Assembly (NCBI GenBank): GCA_026122225.1
Contig: JANEZZ010001852.1
Location: 62,001 to 126,000 of the forward strand
Length of the DNA stretch: 64,000 bases
Source of the DNA: Heloderma charlesbogerti
Taxonomy: Eukaryota > Chordata > Lepidosauria > Squamata > Helodermatidae
Reading direction: 5' to 3'
The translations under genes were made by a program, and so were the position numbers. The notes under the pieces were generated by a model. It searched no databases, had not been told where the DNA came from, and worked only from the letters and a program-made list of their open reading frames with translations. Below are positions 1-10,350 of this stretch, in pieces. Position 1 is the first letter of the stretch. The number at the start of each line of letters is the position of its first letter.

Positions 1-1416
1 TTCCTCGATTTCTTTGCATTGTTCATTTAAGAAGGCCTTCTTGTCTCTCCTTGCTATTCTCTGGAACTCTGCATTCAGTTGGGTATATCTTCCCCTTTCT
101 CCCTTGCTTTTCCCTTCCCTTCTTTCCTCAGCTACTTGTAAAGCCTCATCAGACAGCCACTTGGCTTTCTTGCATTTCTTTTTCTTTGGGACGGATTTCG
201 TTGCTGCCTCCTGAACAATGTTACGGACCTCCGTCCATAGTTCCTCAGGCACTCTGTCTATCAGGTCTAATCCCTGAAATCTATTCCTCACCTCCACTGT
301 ATATTCATCAGGGATATGATTTAGGTCATACCTGAATAGTTTAGTGGTTTTCCCGACGTTCTTCAATTTAAGCCAAAATTTTGCAAGAAGCAGCTCATGA
401 TCTGAGCCACAGTCAGCTCCAGGTCTTGTTTTGACTGACTGTATGGAGCTTCTCCATCTTTGGCTGCAAAGGACATACTCAATCTGATTTCGATATTGAC
501 CATCTGGTGACGTCCATGTGTAGAGTCGCCTCTTGTGCTGTTGGAAAAGAGTGTTTGCTATGATCAGCATGTTCTCTTGGCAAAACTCTATTAGCTTTTG
601 TCCTGCTTCATTTTGTACACCAAGGCCATGCCTGCCTGTTATCCCGGTGATTTCTTGACTTCCTACTTTAGCATTCCAATCCCCTATGATAAAGAGGACA
701 TCTTTTTTTGGTGTTAGTTCTAGAAGGTGTTGTAGGTCTTCATAGAACCGATCAACCTCAGCTTCTTCGGCCTCAGTGGTTGGGGCATAGACTTGAATTA
801 CGGTGATGTTGAATGGTTTGCCTTGGATTCGTACTGAGATCATTCTATCATTTTTAAGATTGTACCCCAGTACTGCTTTTCCCACCCTTTTGTTGACTAT
901 GAGTGCTACTCCATTTCTTCTAAGGGATTCTTGCCCACAATAGTAGATATGATGGTCACCTGAATTAAATTCGCCCATGCCTGTCCATTTTAGTTCGCTG
1001 ATTCCCAAGATGTCGATGTTCAATCTTGCCATCTCATGTTTGACCACCTCCAACTTACCTTGATTCATTGATCTGACATTCCAGGTTCCTAGACAATATT
1101 GTTCTTTACAGCATCGGATTTTCTTTTCACCGCCAGACACATCCACAGCTGAGTGTCCTTTCTGCTTTGGCCCAGCCGCTTCACTCTTTCTGGCGCTACT
1201 TGGAAATACCCTCTGCTCTTCCCCAGTAGCATATTGGACACCTTCCGACCTGAGGGGCTCATCTTCCGGCGTCATCTCTTTTAGCCTTGTGATACGTTCC
1301 ATGGGGTTTTCTTGGCAAGAATACTGGAGTGGGTTGCCATTTCCTTCTCCAGTGGACCACATTTTGTCAGAACTCTCTGCCATGACCTGTCCGTCTTGGG
1401 TGGCCCTGCACGGCAT
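1..1416 (-). CDS. BovB ORF, N-terminal part (endonuclease), partial
   Basis: The frame opens at ATG 1416-1414, equivalent to the start used for the full-length copy, and reads through the apurinic-endonuclease-like domain (GTWNVRS motif, GDWNAKVG motif, SDHELL motif) into the linker before the reverse transcriptase. I see no stop over about 472 codons before the window edge, though this was compared by eye only. One visible change is in the IDYVL motif, where aspartate becomes glutamate. In apurinic endonuclease folds that region supports catalysis, so activity may be affected. Plus-strand ORFs at 14-335 and 1289-1681 are antisense or unrelated shadows. Reverse transcriptase and C-terminus lie beyond base 1. 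Confidence 0.75.
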   Translation of the reverse strand, partial: MPCRATQDGQVMAESSDKMWSTGEGNGNPLQYSCQENPMERITRLKEMTPEDEPLRSEGVQYATGEEQRVFPSSARKSEAAGPKQKGHSAVDVSGGEKKIRCCKEQYCLGTWNVRSMNQGKLEVVKHEMARLNIDILGISELKWTGMGEFNSGDHHIYYCGQESLRRNGVALIVNKRVGKAVLGYNLKNDRMISVRIQGKPFNITVIQVYAPTTEAEEAEVDRFYEDLQHLLELTPKKDVLFIIGDWNAKVGSQEITGITGRHGLGVQNEAGQKLIEFCQENMLIIANTLFQQHKRRLYTWTSPDGQYRNQIEYVLCSQRWRSSIQSVKTRPGADCGSDHELLLAKFWLKLKNVGKTTKLFRYDLNHIPDEYTVEVRNRFQGLDLIDRVPEELWTEVRNIVQEAATKSVPKKKKCKKAKWLSDEALQVAEERREGKSKGERGRYTQLNAEFQRIARRDKKAFLNEQCKEIEE

Positions 1417-1473
1417 AGCTTATGGCTTCACTGAGTTACGCAAGCCCCTTCGCCACAACAAGGCAGTGATCCA
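1..1473 (-). mobile_element. BovB (RTE) LINE copy 1, 5' end to window edge
   Basis: The 5' end of a BovB element in minus orientation. It starts at 1473 with the same ATGGATCACTGCC leader as the full-length copy at 20924 and runs off the window at base 1, at a point equivalent to 22404 of that copy. By eye it differs from that copy only by scattered substitutions. No indel was noticed. The 3' end and any target duplication lie outside the window. Confidence 0.9.
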
Positions 1474-3149
1474 TATTCAGACGCATAATGATGGTGGAAA
1501 GTTGGCAGTCAATAATATTAAACCAGCAGAGAGGACTTCCACATGGCATTATGGCAGTTACTACCTTTATATTTCGAAAGGAATTTACATGTGGGACAAT
1601 TCTTATACACCAAGAGGAAGTGAAGTTCAGAAGTTCATTTTATGGTCGAGTAAGAACATTTTTCAAGACTGTTATTACTAAAAGGGTTTCCACAGTGTGT
1701 GATCCGTGCCACATATGTTAAAGCTAATTCTACAGGTTGGGTGAGCTCTTCAAGGATATGAGGCATCAATAGAATAATCTGCAGGCAATCCTCTGGCATT
1801 TGAGTTTAAGAGGATTTTGTAGCAATGGAAGTTACACAATGATGATGGTTTAATCCCACTGGGGTATAGAGACTGGTGTTCTGCTTATTGCTGGGGGGGG
1901 GGGGTTCCCACGAACACTCATAACTTGTTTCAGCATTCACTTTAGTTATAAGACCAGTTACATGTCAAGGAGTTCACTGAGTAGTCAGTCTTTTTATGTT
2001 AGATTAATTTCTACAACATTCTATGTGTTTGCTACTTGTTATAGAACCATACTGCAATATACTCTAACCATATTCCAGCTCAGTCTTTTAATTTTATATC
2101 ATCATGTAATATATAACAAGATAAACCTATAATGAGGTTTTTTAAATAATATGATGAATCATACTATGTATTTCTCTCTTTTTGAAGTGATTCCTTAATA
2201 TCACAACCTTTCTGACACCACAGCAGGTAAACCAGTGGCATTTCTGGTTCCTCTGTCAACTAAACCCCCTGTGACATCCTCATTGCTAAATAGCGGTCTC
2301 AAACCCTTTCTAAACATTTTATGAACTTTAAGACACCTGCTGCCCACATTAATATCTTTGGAAAGCATTTAATGCAGCAATAATAACAGTAATTTACAAA
2401 ACCTAATCCCTTCTAAGCAAGTCTAAGTAGAAAGTGTGTGTGTGTGTGTGTGGGGGGGGGGAACAGAGAGACTTAAGTTAGCTTTGAAAGATTAGTTTTG
2501 TTAAAGAGTTATCCAAATTCATACAGACTAAAATGGCTGAAAACCTACATGTAGCATTATATGGCTTGCCCACATCCAATCTTTCAATGGAAAATGGGAC
2601 AACTATACTATTAAGTTTCCAGATCTCCGGAAATAATGCTCCCTTAATAATCTGCTGTTCTAAACATGCAAAGTTACAAATAAATCTTTTGTTTCCCAAG
2701 GCTTGACAATAAAAGGCTACAATGGCCAGTCATGTTTGTTTAGGACTTCCAATATTTTTCCTTTGACAGAATAATATTAAATATGCCTGTCATATTGACT
2801 TTACATTTTCTTGCAATACTCACCTTCTACTTAGATAACCCTTTGGGGCTTTGTATTAGAGCACTTACAACTGAATAAATGTGTCAATGACCTATTCCTG
2901 CCATTCCTCTATATTTCCTTTTCCTTAAAAAATAAAATCTTTTTTTCCAGATCATCTTATGTTAAAAATGCACAGAATTATTTTAGAGAATATTCATGAT
3001 TATCCAAATGGGAGAGTGAAAATAATGCTGTTAATACATATGCACAATATGTGGAAAAATTTCAAAAAGACCATTAATCGCAGATTGGGGGTGGGATTTT
3101 CAACGCAACACTACAGGGGAGGAGGGAGGGGAAACTGAGGCAGAGAAAA
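1474..3149. other. Intron, nothing recognised
   Basis: AT-rich intronic sequence. It holds a poly-G run near 1891-1905 and a (GT)n tract followed by poly-G at about 2436-2461. The short minus-strand ORF at 2478-2699 has no recognisable motif and is not supported. Confidence 0.6.
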
Positions 3150-3176
3150 GACAGGTTGCTTACCTGTAACTGTAGT

Positions 3177-3333
3177 TCTTCAAGTGGTCATCTGTGCATT
3201 CACACATGTAGGCTCTGCGCCTGCGCAGAGACCCGTTCAGGAAATTTCCAAGCTGAGCAAGTTTTGACAGGAACCCCTCCCCCACCATCCATATGATATA
3301 CCTCCCGGGTTCCTGCCTTCCCCTCAGTTCCTT
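3177..3333 (-). repeat. DIRS copy 1 terminal inverted repeat (recombinase end)
   Basis: Reading on plus, the stretch from about TCTTCAAGTGGTCATCTGTG through CTGCGCAGAGAC and the two TTCCTGCC motifs to CAGTTCCTT matches the reverse complement of 8855-9007, with a few mismatches and small gaps. Confidence 0.88.
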
Positions 3334-3427
3334 AAGACTGCAAAAGCAGTCTCAAGTCCAGGGAGAAAAAAATACCTCGGCACCAATAAGAGATGACATT
3401 GACACTGAAGTGGGGATGGTGGAAGGG

Positions 3428-3525
3428 TTATGTGAATGCACAGATGACCACTCGAAGAACTACAGTTACAGGTAAGCAACCTGTCTTTCTTCTTCGTGGT
3501 CTCTGTGCATCACACATATGGGCGA
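3428..3525 (-). repeat. DIRS copy 1 internal complementary region
   Basis: The first half (3430-3482, ending GGTAAGCAACC) is the reverse complement of the element's outer end at 3153-3213. The second half (3490-3524, GTGGTCTCTGTGCATCACAC) matches the reverse complement of the other outer end at 8974-9007. A block that joins complements of both ends is the signature DIRS internal complementary region, which in known elements templates completion of the terminal repeats. Confidence 0.88.
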
Positions 3526-3599
3526 ATAACAAGCTGACTTATCGGAGGTGGGTCAGTGTCTCACTGCAGTACCAACGAGAGCACAGCCCTGCCAAAGGC

Positions 3600-4429
3600 A
3601 CAGTCTGTTTGAGCCTGAACATCTAGCCTATAGTGCCTTATAAAGGTAGAGGGTTTAAATCAGGTAGCTGCCTTGCACAGATCCACCAGAGGCACCCGTC
3701 TTGTAAAGGCTGTAGAAGTCACCACTCCCCATGTCAAGTGTGCTCAGATCTGAGGTGGTAGGTCTCTTCGCGAGATTTGGTTCACTAACCGAATAGTCTG
3801 TATAATCCAGGATGCTAGTCTCTGGGAGGATATTGGTATGCCCTTACTATGCCCTCCATAGCATATGAATAGATGCTGCGACTTACAGAAAGACTCAGTC
3901 TTTGATTTATAAAAAGCCAGGGCTCTTCGAACATCTAGGGAATGTAATCTCTTCTCCAAGTCTGAAGTTGGAGAAGGAAAGAAGGAAGGCAATATGACTG
4001 GTTGATTTACGTGGAAGTTGGTCACCACCTTCAGGAGAAAGGCTATGTCCAGCCTAAGTATTACCTTTTCCTTGTGTAAAATGGTATAAGGAGAGTCTAT
4101 ACATAACGCAGAAAGCTCACTCGCTCTCCTTGAGGTTGTAATCACTACCAAAAGGCAACCTTTCAAGAGAGTAGTCTCAAGTCTATGGTAGCGAGAGGTT
4201 TGAATGGGACCGAAGTTAGACTGTTAAGCACCAGTGATATGTCCCATTGAGGAATGAAGTCTCTCATAGGAGGGGCCAACTTCCTAAGTCCCTGTAGAAA
4301 TTGCTTGCATAAGGGGTGGCTGAAAATCGAACACCCCTCTATGTTGCTTCTCACTGCAGATAGTGCTGCGGTATATATTCTTATAGAGGAATATTTCAGG
4401 CCTCTACTATATAATTGTTGAAGGAACAT
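3600..4429 (-). pseudogene. DIRS copy 1 tyrosine recombinase, broken
   Basis: Three frames carry successive parts of a DIRS tyrosine recombinase: 4429-4163 (N-terminal, core-binding-like), 4166-3744 (starting just before the first catalytic arginine in TTSRRASELSAL and running through PSFFPSP, LDVRRAL and KSQHLF), and a C-terminal part from about 3740 to 3600 ending at a RHYRLDV motif holding the expected nucleophilic tyrosine. The His-x-x-Arg motif in that last part appears as HLTW, so its arginine is lost. Frameshifts near 4165 and 3745 also break the gene. In intact elements this enzyme integrates the circular DNA copy. This copy cannot make it. Confidence 0.82.
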
Positions 4430-4614
4430 AGAATATCCGTAAGTGAACAGTTAGGATCACAAGTGTTTACAGCTGCAACTTAACAAAAGAAGCCCATTTG
4501 GTAGGAACGGCGTGTCGACGGCTTTCTCGCCGCAACTACTGTAATATTATCTGTACATTTGCTGATATCAATGGAGAGCAGTCTCTGGACACCAAATCCT
4601 TCACGCCGTGAGCT

Positions 4615-5136
4615 TCAGAGATCGGGGTGATGAACCTGACCTTGGTCCCAAGAAATTAGGTCATCTACTTGTGGAAGCAGCAGACAATGTTCCTCCGCCA
4701 GGTCCGTCAGTATTTTGAACCAAGGTTGTCTCGGCCACCATGGGGCAATTAGGATGCAATTTGTGGTGTCCTCTCTAATTTTTGAGATTACTCTCATGAG
4801 AAGGGGGAATGGAGGGAAAACGTAGAATAGGGCTCCTCTCCATTACAGGAGAAAGGCATCGCCTAATGATCCCTGATTGACTCCCGCTCAGGAGCAAAAG
4901 CTTTTGCAAGTCTTGTTCCCAGGCGTTGTGAAAAGATCTACCTCAGGTCAACCCCATTTCCTGAAGATCATCCCTAGAATTGTCTTGACCAATTGCCATT
5001 CATGGGAGCACTGATGAAGGCGACTGAGAGAATCTGCTAGGACGCTGTCTACTCCCGCGATATGGAGAGCCATCAGATGAATGTCTCTCACAACGACCCA
5101 GTTGTTAATGTCCATGGTGAGATAAAGAAGACTCAA
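4615..5136 (-). pseudogene. DIRS copy 1 RNase H and methyltransferase-like segments, broken
   Basis: The segment 5136-4948 contains HIAGVDSVLADSLSR, the conserved C-terminal RNase H motif of DIRS and Ty3-like polyproteins (histidine, then alanine-aspartate). The segment 4797-4615 contains LIAPWWPRQPWF, a motif I associate with the region following RNase H in DIRS elements, often described as Dam-methyltransferase-like. The two are in separate frames with stops between. The role is inferred by position and motif only. Confidence 0.7.
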
Positions 5137-5661
5137 GGAATGTATTCCCTATTGCTTGTTTAGGCACCATAAAACAGTGGTGTTGTCTGTGAGGATCTGG
5201 ATATGTCGATGCAGAAGACACGGCTTGAAGGCACGCAGAGCCTTCCAGACTGCCATTAACTCCAGGAAATTTATGTAGGAGGTAGTTTCTGTGGGGGACC
5301 AGAGACCTTGCATTTGTAGAGGTCCGCAATGGGTTCCCTAACCTAAAAAAGAAGCATCAGGACCCTGGACAGAGGTAAGGGGAGAAAGGGCATTCCCCCA
5401 GATCAGATGCTGGGAGTTCATCCACCACTTCAGGCTGGAAGCTACCTCCTCTGGTACCGTGAGCCTGACCAAGAAAAGATTGTCGGCGATGTTGAAAGTT
5501 CAAATGAACCAATTTTGTAAGGGCCTCATCCTCAGTCTAGCTCATTCCATGACTGATACTGTCACTGCCATGTGACCCAGCAGACATTGATTGTTGCGTG
5601 CTCTGGTATGACACTTGAAAAATACCGAAGTGGCATGCTTGACCAAATCTTTGATGCAATT

Positions 5662-6395
5662 TCATGGAAGATATGCCTGACCAGTCCTGGAATTGAGTAC
5701 AGCCCCTATGAACTGTACTCTTTGTGTGGGGGTCAAGTGGGATTTCTCCCTGTTGATTCTGAGTCCTAGTGCATGGAGGAGGCTCAGAACAACTACAATA
5801 GCGCAAGATAGGGCTTCCTGGGAGACATCTACTAAAAGCCAATTGTCATGATACAGGTAGATCTCTATGCCCTTGATACGGAGGTAAGTGCAGACCACAG
5901 CCATACACTTCGTGAATATGTGTGAGGCTGTTGATAATCCAAATGGAAGAACCTTGAACTGGAAAATTTCTGGGCCGACGGCAAAACGGGGGAATTTCCT
6001 GTATGATTTTTCTGTTGCTATGTGGAAATATGCATCCTTGAGATCAACTGTGGTGAACTTCAAACCCTTTTGAAGGAGTGGTAAAATCGTAGCGAGAGTT
6101 GTCATTCTGAATTTCTTGGTAGTGACAAATTTGTTCAGGCCTCAAAGATCTAAATTGGTCGAAGGCCCCCATCCCATTTTGGCACGGTGAAGTACCTGGA
6201 AAAGAAGCCCTCCACACTGAACTTTGGACGGAGGCGCTGAATAGCTCCTTTCATTAGAAGAGATTGTGTTTCTTTCTGTAGGGCTTTCGAAGATGGCATG
6301 GTCCGTATCGAACATAACGGTGGGAGAGTGTTGAATTCTATTTTGTATCCTTGACGAATAATAGTACCCACTTGTCTGATGTTATTCTTCTTCAA
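5662..6395 (-). pseudogene. DIRS copy 1 reverse transcriptase, broken
   Basis: The segment 6395-6150 carries the N-terminal fingers region (MKKGAIQ-like motif read here as LMKGAIQRL, then FFSRYFTVPKWDGGLRPI). After a frameshift near 6110-6150, the segment 6105-5662 carries TTVDLKDAYFHI (first catalytic aspartate), FKVLPFGLSTASHIFTKC and the catalytic box. That box reads YHDN at 5853-5842 instead of the YLDD expected in this family, so one of the two paired aspartates is asparagine and the enzyme is dead irrespective of the frameshift. Thumb-side motif REKSHLTPTQRVQFIGAVL follows. Intact DIRS polymerases copy the genomic RNA. Confidence 0.85.
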
Positions 6396-6411
6396 GCCGG
6401 ATAAAATTTGT

Positions 6412-8700
6412 TCAGGAGATCCCCAAAAGGTAGGCTGTAATGGTCAGAGGAAAAAGTCTGGAGTCAAAGACAGCGTTTGGAAGACTGTTGCCCTTCATCT
6501 TTTGTTGAAACTTAAGAAAGGATAGCTTTTCTTTGTTTTTGGTGAGGTTGATATCTAGGTACTCGATCCCCAGATGGCCTAAGGGTGCAAGTTTGGTGTT
6601 GTCGGTACCAACAACGAGGACAATAAGGTGCGTGCTGTTGCTGTTGCACTCGACTGATACCCATTTCACAAGCAGTAGTTCTCGCTTTCTGTACGGAATC
6701 CATTTGCTCGTCTGTTTTCACATTAAATAATCCCTCTCCATCAAAGGGTAGATCTTCTGTTCTCAACTGAGCTTCCGGGGTCAAGCCCGTGGAGCGGAGC
6801 CAAGCATGTTTTCCTAATACTACAGGACCAATCATCTCCTTCGCATTGCAGTCAGCCTGGTGACAAGCTGTATTTATCTGCTGGCAAGATAATTTGGACG
6901 CCTCCTCATGGAACATTCTTGCTAACTCTCTTTGGTCTTCAGGGAAGTAGGCGCTAAGCGAATCCATTTTTTCCCAAAGGAACAATTGGTGCCTAGCCAT
7001 CATGGCCTGGTAGTTGGAAACTCAAAGTCCCAATGCTGCTGAAGAGTAGAGATAACGTCCCACTAGGTCTAACTTACGGCCCTCCTTATCTACAGGTGAA
7101 GCACGTGGTTTTTGAGAGCGGCCTTGAGCAGATTCCACAATTATCAAATTTAATTTTGGATGTGGAAAGAGGAAAGAGGCATCCGTCTCTTGAAATTGTT
7201 ACATGGATTCAAGTCTCTTAGAAGTTGGGGCTGAGGACAAAGGCATTTTCTAAGTCTGTTGCACAGTACGTAACAGAGCTGGGAGAAAGGGAATGGCTAC
7301 GGGACTTGACATATCCATCGAGACGGCATCGAACTCCGGATCATGGAGTTGTTCTGCAGGTTGTTGTACCTCAATGCCTAACAACTGTGCCATTCTAAGC
7401 ACTTGCTCAGAAAAGTGCCCCATATCCTCAGAAGGCAATACGCTATCTCTCGTTCCAACTACATCATCCAGAGATGAGACCGAAGGAGGAACAGAAGAAT
7501 AGGAGGAAGAGTCCGACCGGTAGTCTTCTCCCAATTCAGGTGATGAGGCAGGTTGCATCTGTGCCAGTTCTGCGGTACGGTAAGGTGAAATTGGAGGAGG
7601 AGCCGGTCGATCCCGACCGAATTCTTGTAACATCATAGAGGTAGTACACCTTGGTATTGGAGGAGGAGGCAAGAAAACGTCCTGGGTTTCGGACTGTGGA
7701 ACTTGCTCTGGCTTAAAAGGAGCATAGGATGGAGAAGTAGCTCCCAAATAACAAGAGCGATCAAGGAAAAGGTCTCAATCCCTTCTAAGTCTCCAATCCT
7801 CATCTCGCCGCAATCTACAGGGAGGAGAAGACCAATCAGAATACTGATCCCAATCACACGTTGGAGAGTGAGAATGACCATGGTCGTATTCCCCACACCG
7901 ATAGTCTGCACAGTATCAATCCGGAGATCGGTACTGAAGAGGCAAGGCACTTTGTCGAAAAGACAATGTTGTTCGGTGCTGAGGAGACCACAGTTGTGTA
8001 CCTTGACAGTTTGGCGTCGGAGACCTAGATCTTCGGTCTCGAGTTGTCTGAATTGGATGGGGTGGGGGAGTTGGCATGTCCCTCAATTCACTCTCCAAGA
8101 CTGTAGAGGCTGGGTCCAAAACCACTACTCGTGTGGGAGAGGCCACAATATGTATAGGAGAATTAAGTAGAGGAGGGGGAGGTGGAATGTCCCTCTCCTT
8201 CTCTTGCTGTTTAGAGACTTTCTTCCTCTTCTTTTTCTGGTGTGTCCGCAGCCAGTTTGGGGCGTTTTGTCTTTCTGGAAAGTTTTCTGGCCACCAAGAT
8301 GGTTAGAGTCCTTCCCAGTATAGGTGGGTCTACTGGATCCTGTTCCATAGTTGATGGAGGAGGAGCCGTTGGAGCCGTAGTAGCTGCCCCCTTCGCACTT
8401 GTTGAAGAAGCAAAAGAGGCCTGTTCATGAGGTGTCTGAGCCTTAGGCATGTCTACTGCCTGAAGGGCCCATTGCCAAAGAATCGCTTTTAGACAATCTG
8501 CCTTATTCTTGCGGGCCTGCTTTGATAATGATTGGCAGTGGTGGCAAGATTCCACTTGTGCGATTCTTCCAAACAAATTAGGCATAAAGAGTGACCATCC
8601 GAAGAAGGCACTTTACTGACACAAGCTGTACATTTTCTAAATGGGGCCTTTGGGGCCATAAGCCGCGAGATGCATCACCGCTAAGGCAAACGAAACTCTC
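6412..8700 (-). pseudogene. DIRS copy 1 gag-like region, broken
   Basis: Consecutive minus-strand fragments (8585-8211, 8146-7916, 7950-7633, 7747-7250, 7003-6512) in different frames code for proline/serine- and charge-rich protein without a clear domain. The part at 8585-8460 has closely spaced Cys/His residues (ESCHHCQSL), a weak hint of a knuckle. Position upstream of the reverse transcriptase fits the DIRS gag-like ORF. Frames change at least four times. No function is assigned beyond that. Confidence 0.55.
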
Positions 8701-8854
8701 CTCATCCTTCACCTCTCTCTCTCAATCTTTTAATAAAAAAAGATAAAGATAGAAGAAAGAAAAAAGGCAAGAAGCAAGATAGAAGTGGAAAAAACACTCA
8801 GCTTTGACAAATTGTTGAAGAAGTTCCCTATGAAGTAACCCTGAGGTGGTAGAA

Positions 8855-9007
8855 AAGGAACTGAGGGGACGGCAGGAACCCACGCGGTATATAATATGGA
8901 TGGCGGGGGAGGGGTTCCTGCCAAAACTGGCTCAGTTTGGAAGTTTTCCGAATGAGTCTCTGCGCAGGTGCACAGCCCATATGTGTGATGCACAGAGACC
9001 ATGAAGA
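8855..9007 (-). repeat. DIRS copy 1 terminal inverted repeat (gag end)
   Basis: Partner of 3177-3333. It includes GGCAGGAACC, the GCGGGGGAGGGG tract, CTCTGCGCAGGTGCACAG and GATGCACAGAGACC. It probably also holds the element's promoter, since DIRS repeats flank the transcript start, but no TATA box is evident apart from GTATATAATATGG at 8887-8899. Confidence 0.85.
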
Positions 9008-9024
9008 GCTTCCTTTTCCTATAG

Positions 9025-9265
9025 TCTGCCAGCTTATGCTAGAAGGGGGGGGGAATCAGCTCCAGGGCTGGTGTACTCCCCCCCCCCATTCTGGGGACAC
9101 ATTGGGGGAATTAGGAGGGCTTCAGATCCTGTAAGTTCACAGACTTACCCAGCACATCCCCTTTTTGTCCTTTCCAATGGTGGACATCTCTCTCCATCCT
9201 CAGAGAGGGAAATGCAAAAATGTCCCATGACCCCTGGGACACCCTCCCAGGGGCCACAGGTTTGC
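9025..9265. repeat. Dispersed repeat, member A
   Basis: Shares an ordered set of words with 54480-54720: a GGGAGG-type motif, a purine block, GGGAAATGCAAAA / GGGATTTGCAAAA, then CCCTGGGA and CCTCCCAGG. This suggests two old copies of one interspersed repeat. No TIR or tail is visible, and the superfamily is unknown. Confidence 0.5.
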
Positions 9266-9639
9266 ATCCTTATAGTATCAGAGATTAAATGTGTTTTCTA
9301 CTTAAAAGGAAATCTAAGATTAAAATAAGTGATCCTCTCAAAGCACAATTTTTAAACTATTAGACTGTAAACAGAATACCTTGCACTTTAAAAGTCAGAA
9401 TTGTGTGCCACAGAAACCCATAATTCTGCAGCCTGAATATATTATGGAAATTAAGCAAATTTGCATGTTTTTGATTATTTCTTATATTTCTAAGGAACAT
9501 TTTAATAGCACACTTGGGTTTTTTTTCTTATTTATTACACTTTGAGGCTAGCCAATAAACAGAATTTTCTGAATGGTATACAGGTAAATTGAAAACATAA
9601 AATACAAAACTATAAAAACAGCGCATAATAAAACCAAGA

Positions 9640-9940
9640 TAAAACAGCAGCAAGGGGCGAACTGAAATGCAGCTATCCTTTGAAATTTACACTTCTCTGA
9701 ATTTTGCAAAGGCGTTTTCCCACCAAAAATGTGTATATTAGTGAAGATAATGCTCAAAAATGCATTATATTGGGAGCATTGCTCACAAAAATGTGTATAT
9801 TAGACAAAATTGTGTACAAAAATGTGTGTATTGGGAGAAATCTACACAAAAGTGCACACAACGTTTCATGCGAATGTTAAAAAAATACCTCAAAGTTCAA
9901 GACAAACAAAACTTAATACTGGAAAAATGAGAAATTGACA
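9640..9940. repeat. Periodic AT-rich dispersed repeat (AAAAATGTGTATATT family)
   Basis: The unit AAAAATGTGTATATT recurs at irregular 30-60 base spacing (near 9725, 9788, 9818), with related words between. Similar words occur at 57540-57610 and 58030-58110, and in the hAT-type element at 30452-30857, so this is probably a relative of that non-autonomous family. Clear termini were not found here. Confidence 0.45.
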
Positions 9941-10002
9941 GGGTTGTTCATCCTTACCAATGGCCATTTGGCTCCACTTCTCCCTGAACTGGGGGAGGAA
10001 GA

Positions 10003-10350
10003 GGGAGAGAGATCACAGCTCAGTTGTACAGCACATGCTTTCACACTGAAGGTCCCAGGTTCAATCCCTGGCTTCTGCAGTTAAACGGATCAGGTAGCAG
10101 ATGATATCAAAGACCTCTGCCTGAGACCTTAGAGAATCATTGCCAAATATGAGTGGACTAAAATTGGCTAGATCAGAGGTGAGCAGCTTGTGGCCCTCTG
10201 AGTAATTTGTGCTACAATTCCCATCAGCCCTAGCCAGTATAGTGAGGAATGATAAGAACTGTAGTCCAAAACATTTGGAAGGCCACAAGTTCACCACCGC
10301 TGGGCTAGATGAACAAGTAGTCTGACTCAGTATAACGTAACTTCCTAAAT
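10003..10350 (+). repeat. tRNA-derived SINE, split by a hAT MITE
   Basis: Starts with a tRNA-like head: an A-box-like ACAGCTCAGTTGTACAGCA at 10014-10032 and a B box GGTTCAATCCC at 10058-10068. The body word GACCTCTGCCTGAGACC is followed by GAGTGGACTAAAATTGGCTAGAT, then the MITE, then the 3' body GACTCAGTATAA. The reverse-orientation copies at 18281 and 36717 belong to the same family. Confidence 0.8.
10174..10302. mobile_element. hAT MITE inside the SINE, 8-bp TSD GGCTAGAT
   Basis: 129 bp with ends CAGAGGTG / CACCGCTG and subterminal inverted words GTGGCCCTCTG / GGCCACAAG and ACTACAATTCCCATCAG / CTGTAGTCC. Perfect 8-bp duplication GGCTAGAT at 10166-10173 and 10303-10310. Eight-base duplication and CAGNGGTG-type ends are diagnostic of hAT. 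It is non-coding. Confidence 0.9.

Larger units (their letters stand above)
3150..9007 (-). mobile_element. DIRS-1-like tyrosine-recombinase retrotransposon (copy 1), decayed but structurally complete
   Basis: A 5.9-kb element on minus with order gag-like, reverse transcriptase, RNase H, methyltransferase-like, tyrosine recombinase. It is flanked by inverted terminal repeats (8855-9007 and 3177-3333) and carries an internal complementary region at 3428-3525, next to the recombinase end. This is the known DIRS architecture, in which a circular intermediate integrates by recombinase without target duplication. Accordingly I see no target duplication. All coding parts are broken by frameshifts and stops. 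It lies in RFX3 intron sequence in the same orientation as the gene. Boundaries are accurate to about 5-10 bases. Confidence 0.88.

Noticed and set aside
10014..10068. Functional tRNA gene
   Set aside because: A- and B-box words are present but there is no cloverleaf with a paired acceptor stem; the sequence continues into a SINE body found in two other copies.
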